Shown: positions 27,882 through 36,592 of the stretch, one piece after another
How the letters are laid out: each line of letters starts with the position of its first letter
How positions within the stretch are numbered: position 1 is the stretch's first letter
Source: Sideroxydans sp.
GTDB lineage: Bacteria > Pseudomonadota > Gammaproteobacteria > Burkholderiales > Gallionellaceae
Length of the DNA: 64,000 bases
Reading direction: 5' to 3'
Assembly (NCBI GenBank): GCA_027310725.1
Contig: DAIDAG010000005.1
Location: 1-64,000, forward strand
The notes under the pieces: generated by a model
What the model saw: only the letters and a program-made list of their open reading frames with translations
Told to the model about the DNA's origin: nothing
Databases searched by the model: none
Program-made: the position numbers and the translations under genes

Positions 27882-29377
27882 CAGGAAGCAGAACAGAATG
27901 AACCGTCAGATGAGCGCGTCAGCACATCGACCCGAGCACCTCCCGCATCCAGCAATTCCACTTCCAGCGGCATCTTGCCCAGTGCATGGGTCGCGCAGGA
28001 AAGGCAGGGGTCGAAGGCTCGGATGGCGACCTCGATGTGATTGAGCAAGCCTTCGGTGAGTTTTCGCCCGTCGATGTACTGCCGTGCCACTTGGCGTATG
28101 GCCTCGTTCATCGCCTGATTGTTGTGTGTGGTGGAGACGATCAGGTTGCAGCGCACGATCTGGTCGTTCTCATCCACCTTGTAGTGATGGATCAGCGTGC
28201 CGCGCGGGGCCTCGATCACTCCAACGCCGCGTTCCTGCCGCTCGCCCTTGCTGACCAGGTCGTTGCCTTGCAGGTCTGTATCGTGCAACAGGTCCTGTAT
28301 CACCTCGGCGGCATGCAGCATCTCTATCATGCGTGCCCAGTGAAATCCAAGTGTTGCGCCAGCCGCGGAACCGCCGTTGAATGCAAGAAATTCCTTGCGT
28401 TGTACTTCAGCCAGGGGCGAAGGAATGAAATCGCACTGCGCCACACGCGTTAGCGGTCCGACGCGATACCAGCCGGTCTCCGGACCGAGGCTGCGCAGGA
28501 ACGGGAACTTCATGTACGACCAGGGCTTCACATCCTCGAAAATGACGTCCCAGTAATGGCTGTAGTCGTAGTGGTCGAACAGTGTGCCGCCGTTCATGTC
28601 GCGTGCGCGCAGTCCGCCGTGGTACAGATCCAGCGCCCCATCGGCACGTACCAGGTTGAGTGTGTGCGCATCGAAACGCCCGAAGTCGTTGTAGAGATCG
28701 AGGTTCTGTTCGAACAGCTGCTTTGCGATTCCTACCGACTCACGGCTCCACGCTACGATCTGCTCGACGTCGTTCAGCAGGTAATCGCGCTCTTCGATAC
28801 TGACGTTTTTGTTTACCCCGCCGGGGATGGAGCCGGTACCGTGGATGCGCTTGCCCGCCGTGATGCGGATTACTTCCTGTCCAAACTTGCGCAGCAGCAC
28901 ACCTTGTTTGGCGATCTCCGGATAGGCGGCAGCGATGCCGACGATATTGCGTTTGGACATTTCCGAATCGAAACCGAACAGCAGGTCAGGCGAGCACAGG
29001 TGGAAGAAATGCAGCGCATGCGATTGCAGGATCTGGCCGTAATGCATCAGGCGACGAATTTTCTCGGCAGTCGGCGTGAGTGTGGCACCCACGATCATAT
29101 CCATCGCTTTGGATGCTGCAAGATGGTGGCTGACCGGGCAGATGCCGCACAGCCGTTGCACCATGACCGGCGCTTCCCAATAGGGGCGACCCTGAATGAA
29201 TTTCTCGAAGCCGCGAAACTCGACGATGTGCAGACGTACTTGATGTACGCGGTCATCCTCATCCAGCAGCAGCGTCACCTTGCCATGCCCTTCGACGCGC
29301 GACACCGGATCGATGGCGACGCGGCGCAGCTTTTCGGGGTGCGCGGCAGTTTCCAGTTTGTCGTTGATGTCAGTCAT
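27881..29377 (-). CDS. hoxH: NAD-reducing bidirectional [NiFe] hydrogenase, large subunit
   Basis: A 498-residue catalytic subunit of a group 3d hydrogenase. The nickel ligands are in RLCGICPVSHHLAASKAMD (L1) and DPCLSCATH near the C-terminus (L2), four Cys in all. The about 35 residues after the L2 His (starting ALGKMPLEVELLD) are the extension expected to be removed by HoxW. With HoxY it forms the H2-activating half of the soluble enzyme. The gene overlaps hoxY by 8 bp and hoxW by 1 bp. Confidence 0.95.
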   Translation of the reverse strand: MTDINDKLETAAHPEKLRRVAIDPVSRVEGHGKVTLLLDEDDRVHQVRLHIVEFRGFEKFIQGRPYWEAPVMVQRLCGICPVSHHLAASKAMDMIVGATLTPTAEKIRRLMHYGQILQSHALHFFHLCSPDLLFGFDSEMSKRNIVGIAAAYPEIAKQGVLLRKFGQEVIRITAGKRIHGTGSIPGGVNKNVSIEERDYLLNDVEQIVAWSRESVGIAKQLFEQNLDLYNDFGRFDAHTLNLVRADGALDLYHGGLRARDMNGGTLFDHYDYSHYWDVIFEDVKPWSYMKFPFLRSLGPETGWYRVGPLTRVAQCDFIPSPLAEVQRKEFLAFNGGSAAGATLGFHWARMIEMLHAAEVIQDLLHDTDLQGNDLVSKGERQERGVGVIEAPRGTLIHHYKVDENDQIVRCNLIVSTTHNNQAMNEAIRQVARQYIDGRKLTEGLLNHIEVAIRAFDPCLSCATHALGKMPLEVELLDAGGARVDVLTRSSDGSFCSAS

Positions 29378-29909
29378 ATTTGATCAAGCCATGTCCCAAC
29401 TCGGGCGTCTTGCCGGCAATGAGGTCGGTGAGGAATTTCCAGATGGCGTCGGCGGAAGGAGGGCAGCCGGGGATGAAATAATCGATCTTCACCACTTCGT
29501 GCAGTGGATGCACCTTGTCCAGCGGCAGCGGCAGTTCGGGATCGTTCGGGATATGTCCATGCAACAGGCCCGGTTCGGTGAGATACACCTCGGTCAGGCA
29601 ACTGCCCAGGTCGAGATGGTTGCGCTGCGCCGGCAATCCGCCGTTGATCGCACAGGCGCCGATGGCGATCAGTATCTTGCAGTTCTTGCGGAACTCATGC
29701 AGCACATGCACGTTCTCTGCATTGCAGACGCCACCCTCGACGAGACCGATATCGCACGGTCCGCAATGTTTGATGTCGGTCAGCGGTGAGCGGTCGAATT
29801 CGATGAGATCGAACAAAGGGAACAGGCGTTCGTCGATGTCGAGTATGGACATGTGGCAACCGAAGCAGCCGGCAAGCGAAGTGGTGGCAACCCGCAGTTT
29901 TTTGCTCAT
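29370..29909 (-). CDS. hoxY: NAD-reducing [NiFe] hydrogenase, small subunit
   Basis: A 179-residue small subunit carrying the proximal [4Fe-4S] cluster. Cys ligands are visible in SLAGCFGCHMSILDID, CGPCDIGLVEGGVCN, IGACAINGGLPAQRN and FIPGCPPSADAIW. As in other HoxY proteins there is no Tat signal and no C-terminal cluster domain, consistent with a cytoplasmic enzyme. The start at 29909 overlaps the hoxU stop (ATGA); the frame is open upstream but reads through hoxU. Confidence 0.95.
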   Translation of the reverse strand: MSKKLRVATTSLAGCFGCHMSILDIDERLFPLFDLIEFDRSPLTDIKHCGPCDIGLVEGGVCNAENVHVLHEFRKNCKILIAIGACAINGGLPAQRNHLDLGSCLTEVYLTEPGLLHGHIPNDPELPLPLDKVHPLHEVVKIDYFIPGCPPSADAIWKFLTDLIAGKTPELGHGLIKYD

Positions 29910-30658
29910 GGCGTACCCTCGCAAGCTGCACAGTTCCCGCTGGCATCGGTCTGGCGCGGCGCATCGTCCAATGCCTGTGCGCTGATCGGACGCTGGTCGT
30001 AACGCCGCTCGCCGATGGATACGCTGAAGCCGACACGCTTGGGCAGGATCACGCCGACCGGGCAGACCTGCATGGCCTTGTCGGTGAGCGCGATATTGGT
30101 GTCGGAGAGCTTGCCGGACTCGGCATTGACGATCAGATGCTTGGTGATGCCGCGTCCGGACAGTGCGAACACGTTCTTGCCGTCCACCTCGCTTGAGGCG
30201 CGCACGCACAGTTCGCACAGGATGCAACGGTTGAAGTCGAGCAGGATGTCCGGATGCGAGGCATCCAGCGGGCGATCTGGATACAAGTGGCGGAAGCCCG
30301 TCGCGTGGACTTCGAGGTCATAGCCCAGCGCCTGCAACACGCAGTTGCCGCTCTTCTCGCATGACGGGCAGAAGTGGTTGCCTTCGGCGAACAGCATCTG
30401 CACCAGCGAGCGGCGCAGAGCGTTCAATTCCTCGATCTCGCTTTCAACATCGAGTCCGCCCTCGGCGGGCATGGTGCAGGAGGCCACAGTACGCCCGTTG
30501 ACCTTGACCGTGCATAGTTTGCAACTGCCGTGCGGCTTGAATTCAGGGTGATAGCAGAGGTGCGGGATGTAACGACCGGCAGCCAGTGCGGCCTGCATCA
30601 CCGTCTGCCCCGGTTCGAAGGGAACGGCTGAGCCATCGAGCTGAAAGGTTTCGTTCAT
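29906..30658 (-). CDS. hoxU: NAD-reducing hydrogenase diaphorase subunit, NuoG-like iron-sulfur protein
   Basis: A 250-residue electron-transfer subunit. The N-terminal [2Fe-2S] domain shows HLCYHPEFKPHGSCKLC and VASC. The His-Cys3 cluster is in HFCPSCEKSGNC, and a [4Fe-4S] ferredoxin motif FNRCILCELCVRAS is followed by a distal CPVG. It passes electrons between HoxYH and HoxF. It overlaps hoxY and hoxF by 4 bp each. Confidence 0.95.
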   Translation of the reverse strand: MNETFQLDGSAVPFEPGQTVMQAALAAGRYIPHLCYHPEFKPHGSCKLCTVKVNGRTVASCTMPAEGGLDVESEIEELNALRRSLVQMLFAEGNHFCPSCEKSGNCVLQALGYDLEVHATGFRHLYPDRPLDASHPDILLDFNRCILCELCVRASSEVDGKNVFALSGRGITKHLIVNAESGKLSDTNIALTDKAMQVCPVGVILPKRVGFSVSIGERRYDQRPISAQALDDAPRQTDASGNCAACEGTP

Positions 30659-32469
30659 TCGATCTCCCTCAGATGCGCACCCGCATCGTCGCGACCGGTC
30701 ATCTGCCGGGCGCGCGCCAGCGATCCGTCGAGGTCGAAGGCGGGAGAGAACATCAGCGATTTCAGCTTGTTTTCGTAGGAGGGACGGAAATGCTTGAGGG
30801 TGTGCAGCACCGGATTGCAGGCAGTACGCCCCAAGCCGCAGTGCGAAGTGGTCTGCAATACGCGATCAAGATTCTCGATCTCGGAAAGGTCATAACGCGT
30901 GCCATGTCCGGCGGCGATCTTGTCCATGGTCTGTTTCAGGATCGAGGTGCCGACACGGCAGGGGGTGCAGAAGCCACAGCTTTCATGCGCGAAGAAATGC
31001 ACGAAATTGCGCGCCACTTCGAACAGATCGCGGCTGTCGTCAAAGATCATGAATGCGCCCGCGGTAGGCAAATCCTCAAAGCCCAATCTGCGGTCGAACT
31101 CGCTTTCTGCAACACAGATGCCGGAAGGCCCGCTGACCTGCACCGCAAGCGTGTTTACCGCACCGCAGTCCTGCAATATCTCGCGCACCGAAACGCCAAA
31201 GGGATATTCGTAGATGCCGGGACGCTGGCAATCGCCGGACACAGAGACCAGTTTGCTGCCGGCGGATTTTGCCGTGCCGATGGTGCGATATTGCTCGGCG
31301 CCCATATGCAATGCCAGCACAGCTTGGCAAAAGGTCTCGACGTTGTCCACGGCGGTGGGTTGTTGCAGATAGCCGTGCGTCACAGGGAACGGCGGGCGAT
31401 TGCGCGGTACACCGCGCTTGCCTTCCAGGGATTCGATCAGGGCCGATTCCTCGCCGCAGATGTAGGCTCCGGCGCCAAGATGTATCTCGATATCGAAATC
31501 GAAACCGGCTTGCGCGAGGATGCTTGTGCCCAACAGTTTGTTGGCACGACGGCGCTGCAATACCGCTTGCAAGGGTTCGAGCAAATATCGGTATTCCCCG
31601 CGCAGATAGAGAAAGCCTTTTCTCGCGCCTACCGCCAGGGCGCACAGCGTCATGCCTTCAAACACCAGATCGGCCTGTTGATTTAGTAGCACACGGTCTT
31701 TGAACGTGCCCGGCTCACCCTCGTCGGCGTTGCAGACCACATAATGTTCAGAGCCTTGGGCATTGCGGCAGGCCTCCCATTTCAAACCGGTAGAAAAGCC
31801 TGCACCGCCACGTCCCCGCAGGCCCGAAGCCTTGATGGACTCGACTATATTTGTTCCACCCAATGACAGCGCATTACGCAGTAACTCTCCAGGCGCCAGC
31901 GCATTGCCGAGCAAGAGGCCGCTGCGGCGGATATTGTCTTCGACGCGGAAAAAATCGGCAGGCCAGTCTCCCAGCGGCGTACGGTTGCGTATCAGATGGA
32001 CGATCTCCTGTACCCGCTGGTGATTCAGGTTCGTGATGGCGAGCTCATTGACCAGCAGCGCCGGGCCCTGGTCGCACATGCCGGTACAGGAAGTGGTTCC
32101 GATGCTGACCAGGCTGTCTTCCGAGACCTTGCCCGGCTGCAGCCACAATTGCTGGCACATCAGCTCCATCAACGGCTGGCTGCCCAGCATGCGGTCGGTG
32201 ATGTTGTCGGAGAACAGGATGCGATATTCGCCGTGAGGCTTCAGGTGCAGGAAAGAGTAGAACGAAGCCACGCTTTCGATGCGTGCGCGTGGAATGCATA
32301 ATCTTTGGGCCAGTTCGGTGACGATCTGGTGCGGGATATGGCCGTAATGCTCCTGAATCTCGCGCAGCATCTGCAATAGTTGGGATGCCCTGTTTTGATG
32401 GCGCTGTACCAGTTGATCCAGCCATGCCTGTCCGGAAGCGTCAAAACGTATTTCGTTGTCTGGTAGCAT
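30655..32469 (-). CDS. hoxF: NAD-reducing hydrogenase diaphorase subunit, NuoE-NuoF fusion
   Basis: A 604-residue NADH-binding subunit. The N-terminal 170 residues are NuoE-like and show the second Cys pair only (GTTSCTGMCDQGPALLV); the first pair is replaced by FSDNITD, apparently usual for HoxF. The NuoF part has the FMN loop GLRGRGGAGFSTGLKWE, the NADH site GAYICGEESALIESLEGKRG and the [4Fe-4S] ligands ESCGFCTPCRVG and TSHCGLG. Start 32469 (MLPDNEIRF) is preferred; the frame is open for 17 more codons upstream. It is the first gene of hoxFUYHW. Confidence 0.93.
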   Translation of the reverse strand: MLPDNEIRFDASGQAWLDQLVQRHQNRASQLLQMLREIQEHYGHIPHQIVTELAQRLCIPRARIESVASFYSFLHLKPHGEYRILFSDNITDRMLGSQPLMELMCQQLWLQPGKVSEDSLVSIGTTSCTGMCDQGPALLVNELAITNLNHQRVQEIVHLIRNRTPLGDWPADFFRVEDNIRRSGLLLGNALAPGELLRNALSLGGTNIVESIKASGLRGRGGAGFSTGLKWEACRNAQGSEHYVVCNADEGEPGTFKDRVLLNQQADLVFEGMTLCALAVGARKGFLYLRGEYRYLLEPLQAVLQRRRANKLLGTSILAQAGFDFDIEIHLGAGAYICGEESALIESLEGKRGVPRNRPPFPVTHGYLQQPTAVDNVETFCQAVLALHMGAEQYRTIGTAKSAGSKLVSVSGDCQRPGIYEYPFGVSVREILQDCGAVNTLAVQVSGPSGICVAESEFDRRLGFEDLPTAGAFMIFDDSRDLFEVARNFVHFFAHESCGFCTPCRVGTSILKQTMDKIAAGHGTRYDLSEIENLDRVLQTTSHCGLGRTACNPVLHTLKHFRPSYENKLKSLMFSPAFDLDGSLARARQMTGRDDAGAHLREIE

Positions 32470-32502
32470 AGCGTTGTCGTTGGCCCGTGACCGAAACGTA
32501 CG

Positions 32503-32530
32503 ATGACAGTTTACCCCCATTCAATATAAA
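32503..32530 (+). promoter_or_regulatory. Possible promoter for the thioredoxin gene
   Basis: ATGACA (32503-32508) and TATAAA (32525-32530) with a 16-bp spacer sit 26 bp before the thioredoxin ATG, in the 86-bp divergent gap with hoxF. No convincing hoxF promoter could be picked out. Confidence 0.4.
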
Positions 32531-32555
32531 CAGTACAAGAAGGAAGTGATTGACC

Positions 32556-32924
32556 ATGCACATGCACGACCCCCATCCTTTTTCATTCGAAGTGGAAGAA
32601 GCCAATTTTGACGAGCGTGTCGTCGCCCGTTCACAGGATGCGCCCATCCTGCTCGATATCGGCGCCGAATGGTGCGCGCCATGCAAGGTCCTGGGGCCGC
32701 ATCTGGAGAGGCTTGCCAAGGAATACGGCGGAAAGTTCCTGCTGGCCAAGGTGGATGCCGACGAGAACATGCGTATCGCGGGAAAGCATAAAGTCCGTGG
32801 GTTTCCGACGGTCATTGCCTACAGTCGGGGTGTGGAGACCGACCGCTTTCACAGTTCCCAACCCGATCATTTTTTGCGCCAGTTCATCGACAAGCTGATC
32901 GCGCATCATCAGGCCAACGTGTGA
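32556..32924 (+). CDS. Thioredoxin-fold protein with WCAPC active site
   Basis: A 122-residue thioredoxin. The redox motif is IGAEWCAPCKVLGPHLERLA, followed by LLAKVDADENMRIAGKHKVR and GFPTVIAYSRG with the cis-Pro. The N-terminus is His-rich (MHMHDPHPF) and longer than in Trx1. AGGAAG lies 9 bases upstream of 32556; a TTG at 32550 is also possible. It diverges from hoxF; such thioredoxins are often annotated as CnoX/YbbN-like, but the TPR tail of YbbN is absent. Confidence 0.88.
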   Translation: MHMHDPHPFSFEVEEANFDERVVARSQDAPILLDIGAEWCAPCKVLGPHLERLAKEYGGKFLLAKVDADENMRIAGKHKVRGFPTVIAYSRGVETDRFHSSQPDHFLRQFIDKLIAHHQANV

Positions 32925-32946
32925 TTTGACTTAACGCGGAAGTTTT

Positions 32947-32975
32947 TTGTTGGCTGGCTGCAAAGCAGCCAACAA
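32947..32975 (+). terminator. Hairpin between the thioredoxin gene and glrR
   Basis: TTGTTGGCTG (32947-32956) pairs with CAGCCAACAA (32966-32975). It lies in the convergent gap, touching the glrR stop, and is followed on the plus strand by an A/T-rich stretch ending in TTTT. The U tract is weak, so an intrinsic terminator is likely but not certain. Confidence 0.5.
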
Positions 32976-34364
32976 TTAGTTTTGTTGAGAATCCTGAGAC
33001 TGCCTGATCAATGACGGGTTGAGCTGGTGTTTTTGCAGTAGCTTGTAAAATTCCGTGCGGTTCCGCTTGGATAGCTTTGCCGCCTGGGTGACATTTCCTT
33101 CGGTGATCTTCAGAATGCGAATCAGATAGTCCCGTTCGAAGCGGCTCTTGGCTTCTTCAAGGGACATCAGTATTTCTTCTTCTTTGTGTATCGTCTGCTG
33201 GACGAGTACAGACGAAATAAGCGGGGTGGTGGACAACACGACACTGCGTTCGACCACATTCAGGAGTTGCCTGATATTGCCGGGCCAAGGGGCGCTGATC
33301 AGCGTTTCCATCGCTTCTGAGGAGAAGCCGTTGGTTTTTCTGTTGTATTTTTCGGCGAGGATGGACAGGAAATATTTGGCCAGCAGCGGGATGTCCTCAC
33401 GCCGTTTGGCGAGTGGAGGGATCCCCAGTTCCACCACATTCAGGCGGTAATAGATATCCTCGCGGAAGTTGCCGGCGGCGATCTCGGCATTCAGGTCGCG
33501 ATGGGTCGCGGAGATGATGCGCACATCGAGCGGAATGGTCTGGGTGGCGCCGACGGGAGTCACCTGCTTCTCCTGCAGCACCCGCAACAACTTGCCTTGC
33601 AGCACAAGCGGCATGTCGCCGATCTCGTCGAGAAAGACCGTACCGCCCATTGCCGACTGGAATAATCCCTTGTGGTCGCGGACAGCTCCGGTGAATGCGC
33701 CTTTGACATGGCCAAACAACTCCGACTCGAGCAGTTGTTCGGGAATGGCCGCGCAATTGATTGCCACGAATGGCCGTTGCGCCCGCGGGCTGGCATTGTG
33801 TATCGCATGAGCAAGAAGCTCCTTGCCGGTCCCGCTCTCGCCGCAGATCAGGACGCTCGCATCCCCTTTGGCCACCAGCTTGGCCTTGGTCAGGATGTCT
33901 TCCATCACCGGGCTCTGGGTGATGATGGCGGCGCGCCACTCGTCCACCTTTCCGGGTTGCGCAGCCGTTGCGAATGAAATCTGGAGCGCCTTCGCGACCT
34001 GGTCCAGCAGCACCTTGCTGTCGAAAGGCTTGGTCAGATAGCCGAACAGTCCGCGCTGTGTCGCTTCGACCGCATCGGGAATGGTGCCGTGTGCCGTCAG
34101 CATGATGACCGGCAGGGTCGGGATGCTCCTGTGAATATGCTCAAACAGGGCCATGCCATCCATGCCCTGCATGCGCATATCGGTGATCACAAGGTGTGGC
34201 CTGGAAATGTCCAGACTGTTGATGGCGGCCTCGGCGCTATTCGCCGTATCCACCTCGAATCCGGCCGATGTCAGCCGCATGGATAATAGTTGCAGCAGGT
34301 CCGAATCGTCGTCAACGATCAATACTCTGCGCGCAGGCGCCATCGTTTGATGAACTGCACTCAT
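32976..34364 (-). CDS. glrR: Sigma-54-dependent response regulator GlrR (QseF)
   Basis: A 462-residue NtrC-family regulator. The receiver domain (residues 12-125) has the acidic pocket DDD and phospho-Asp62 in LVITDMRMQGMDG. The AAA+ domain has Walker A GESGTGKE, the sigma-54 contact motif GAFTGA intact, and Walker B FLDEIGDMP. The C-terminal Fis-type helix-turn-helix reads VTQAAKLSKRNRTEFYKLLQ. It activates sigma-54 promoters; in enterobacteria it drives the sRNA GlmY and envelope genes. It overlaps the qseG-like gene by 4 bp, in the order kinase-lipoprotein-regulator. Confidence 0.9.
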   Translation of the reverse strand: MSAVHQTMAPARRVLIVDDDSDLLQLLSMRLTSAGFEVDTANSAEAAINSLDISRPHLVITDMRMQGMDGMALFEHIHRSIPTLPVIMLTAHGTIPDAVEATQRGLFGYLTKPFDSKVLLDQVAKALQISFATAAQPGKVDEWRAAIITQSPVMEDILTKAKLVAKGDASVLICGESGTGKELLAHAIHNASPRAQRPFVAINCAAIPEQLLESELFGHVKGAFTGAVRDHKGLFQSAMGGTVFLDEIGDMPLVLQGKLLRVLQEKQVTPVGATQTIPLDVRIISATHRDLNAEIAAGNFREDIYYRLNVVELGIPPLAKRREDIPLLAKYFLSILAEKYNRKTNGFSSEAMETLISAPWPGNIRQLLNVVERSVVLSTTPLISSVLVQQTIHKEEEILMSLEEAKSRFERDYLIRILKITEGNVTQAAKLSKRNRTEFYKLLQKHQLNPSLIRQSQDSQQN

Positions 34365-34909
34365 GGTTGATCCCGGTGTATCAGGTTGATTTCAAGATCC
34401 TTAACGGCGTCGATCTTTTTCTGAAGGAAATCCGAATGTACTTTTTCGTCGGAAAGCGCTTTTGTGAGTTCGGAAATGCTGGCATCCGCGTGCTGCTGAC
34501 CTGCAAGCAACATGCTCAAGAGAAGGGCAAGGTCGGGCAGGGCGGAAGGAGCAGGCTCCGGTCCTGCAGGTATGTTCTTTACAAGATCGAGTGCTGCTGC
34601 GGTACTGTGAAATTCGGTATCGGGCAAGGATAAGAGTATTGCCAGCTTGAGACGATCGGAATTACTGCCGGTCTCGGAAAAGCTCAGGCTGGCAGCATGG
34701 TATTCGCTGGCCACATCAGGGGCAGGCAGTGTACCCAGACAAGAGTAGTAGCGCAAAACCTGATCGGCAGACAGTGCCAGAGCCTGCGGCGGCGGGCAGG
34801 GAACGAGATTCGTCGCGGGGCGGGGCGTCGATAGAATCGAGCATGCGGGAAGCAATGCCGCGATTGCAATCACATTCAGGATCGTGAAGAACGGAGCCTT
34901 GTAGTTCAT
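34361..34909 (-). CDS. qseG: QseG-like outer membrane lipoprotein
   Basis: A 182-residue predicted lipoprotein. The signal peptide ends in ALLPAC (lipobox), with Ser at +2 suggesting sorting to the outer membrane. The rest is helical, with a Leu-rich region and the C-terminal heptad-like ISELTKALSDEKVHSDFLQK. Sequence similarity to E. coli QseG is not obvious by eye; the assignment rests on the lipobox, size and position between the kinase and regulator genes, overlapping each by 4 bp. In E. coli QseG interacts with the kinase GlrK. Confidence 0.6.
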   Translation of the reverse strand: MNYKAPFFTILNVIAIAALLPACSILSTPRPATNLVPCPPPQALALSADQVLRYYSCLGTLPAPDVASEYHAASLSFSETGSNSDRLKLAILLSLPDTEFHSTAAALDLVKNIPAGPEPAPSALPDLALLLSMLLAGQQHADASISELTKALSDEKVHSDFLQKKIDAVKDLEINLIHRDQP

Positions 34910-36384
34910 AGCGTAGCAGTGGAGCGATTCAGGGGGAGCGTGACACGAAAGCCTGTACCTTTCCGAGTATCGAGCAGCTCGATCGAGCCGCCATGCGCCA
35001 GCACATATTCGCGGGTGATGGACAAACCGAGCCCGGTGCCCCTGATATGCCCTTGCGGCGCCTTGCGCCCCTGGTAGAACGCATCGAATATCTTGTCCTT
35101 GTCCATGGGGTCTATACCGGGGCCGGAATCATGGACATCCAGCCTGACTCTGCTATCGATAACGCTTGCATGAATTTTGACCTGCCCTCCTTGAGGGGAA
35201 TATTTGATTGCATTGGATAAAAGATTATCCACAATCGTCCTGACTTTCTGTTCGTCGCATTCGAGCATCAAATCAGGGCACAGGAGTTCGATTTGCAGCG
35301 ATGTGTTCGTTATTGCCAGATATTGGTCGTGCAGTACCGATTCCAGAATCATTCTAAAAGCCACTTTCCGTATGTGGAGAGCCGCTTTCCCAGCTCGCAA
35401 CGCGCTAAAGTTTAACAGGTCTTCAATCCGTTTCTGCAATTGGATGCTGTTGGCAAAAAGTATTCTTGCTATTTCACTTTGTTTGGCCGTCAACTCGCCG
35501 GCTATGCCTTCCGAGAGCAGATTCGCTCCTTCCCGGATCGAAGTGAGCGGGGTCTTGAGTTCATGGGAGATATGCTGAAGAAACGTGGACTTCTGCTCCT
35601 CGATCTCAAGCAGACGCAGGCGCATCCAGTTCAGCCTTTCTCCCAGTTGCTGCAAATCCTGGGGGCCGTCGATTTTGATGGTATTCGATAGCTCGCCATT
35701 CCCCATTGCCCTGATCGCATCGTCAATTTGCCGGATAGGTCTGGTAATCAGTATCGAAAATCCAAAAGCCAGCAGGAAGGCCAATGGCACCAGGCTAATC
35801 AGCAACCAGTATGTGATTTTGTTTGCCTGTCCTGCCATTTTCTGCATTGCCTCAACTTCATGCTCAACGGGAACATCCCCATTGATCAGGAACTCCTGAG
35901 CCGAATCCATCAGCGTGGTGAAATCGATATTTCGTATCTCTGTTTTTCTTTGCGCAAGAGAAATCTTTTGCACCCTGGAAAAAATCGCCGACTCGGATGA
36001 GTTCATGATATTGACAAGCTCGTGTTGCTTGTCGGTCAGAGGCAGTGTCGACAAGTGCTGCAGAGTTTCCCTGAATTTTCCATGACCTTGGTAATACCCT
36101 TCCAGCAGAGACTTGTCCGCCAGAATCAGCGACAACCTGACACTGCGTTCCATTGCCGCCGTCTGGTCGACCAATATGCGGCTGAAATGCGCGATTTGCT
36201 CGGCCTGATAGACCGCTTGCCGGCTTTGTTTTGAAAGCTGGCTGATCGATGCCGTGCTGTATATGAGCGGCAGTAACAAGGGCAGGGCAACAAGGAACAG
36301 ACCGACAAGAATTAAACCGGTGAACGATTTCGGGTGCATTCCCGGCAATTTTTTCTGGAGTGCCGCTACAAAGTTATTGCTCAT
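34906..36384 (-). CDS. glrK: Sensor histidine kinase GlrK (QseE)
   Basis: A 492-residue membrane kinase. It has a first membrane segment at about residues 20-45, a periplasmic helical sensor of about 150 residues and a second membrane segment at about 190-213. A HAMP domain (ITRPIRQIDDAIRAMGNGEL) and the H-box FLQHISHELKTPLTSIREG follow. The ATPase N, G1 and G2 boxes are NLLSNAIKYSP, DSGPGI and GTGLGLSI. It should phosphorylate GlrR. The gene order glrK-qseG-glrR matches the enterobacterial operon. Confidence 0.88.
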   Translation of the reverse strand: MSNNFVAALQKKLPGMHPKSFTGLILVGLFLVALPLLLPLIYSTASISQLSKQSRQAVYQAEQIAHFSRILVDQTAAMERSVRLSLILADKSLLEGYYQGHGKFRETLQHLSTLPLTDKQHELVNIMNSSESAIFSRVQKISLAQRKTEIRNIDFTTLMDSAQEFLINGDVPVEHEVEAMQKMAGQANKITYWLLISLVPLAFLLAFGFSILITRPIRQIDDAIRAMGNGELSNTIKIDGPQDLQQLGERLNWMRLRLLEIEEQKSTFLQHISHELKTPLTSIREGANLLSEGIAGELTAKQSEIARILFANSIQLQKRIEDLLNFSALRAGKAALHIRKVAFRMILESVLHDQYLAITNTSLQIELLCPDLMLECDEQKVRTIVDNLLSNAIKYSPQGGQVKIHASVIDSRVRLDVHDSGPGIDPMDKDKIFDAFYQGRKAPQGHIRGTGLGLSITREYVLAHGGSIELLDTRKGTGFRVTLPLNRSTATL

Positions 36385-36557
36385 CTTGCATCGCGTTGTG
36401 ACCGGGATAACCGCTGAGAATACAAGTCATATGCCAACTTGCTAGAGAAATTTGAAAAGCAGGATCGCCGACGACTATATAATCGGCCGGGTTAAGCGGC
36501 AAGTGAATTTATATGACCATACCAAAATCATCTGGCGCAAAATATTCAACTTCCCTG

Positions 36558-36586
36558 TTCCATATTATTTGATTCCCTGATAATAT
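36558..36586 (+). promoter_or_regulatory. Extended -10 promoter upstream of tRNA-Arg
   Basis: TGATAATAT forms an extended -10 (TAATAT at 36581-36586), with a weak -35 TTCCAT 17 bp upstream and the GC-rich discriminator GCGCGCCC immediately after. This combination is typical of stable-RNA promoters. A start near 36593 is about 150 nt before the tRNA. Confidence 0.6.
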
Positions 36587-36592
36587 GCGCGC

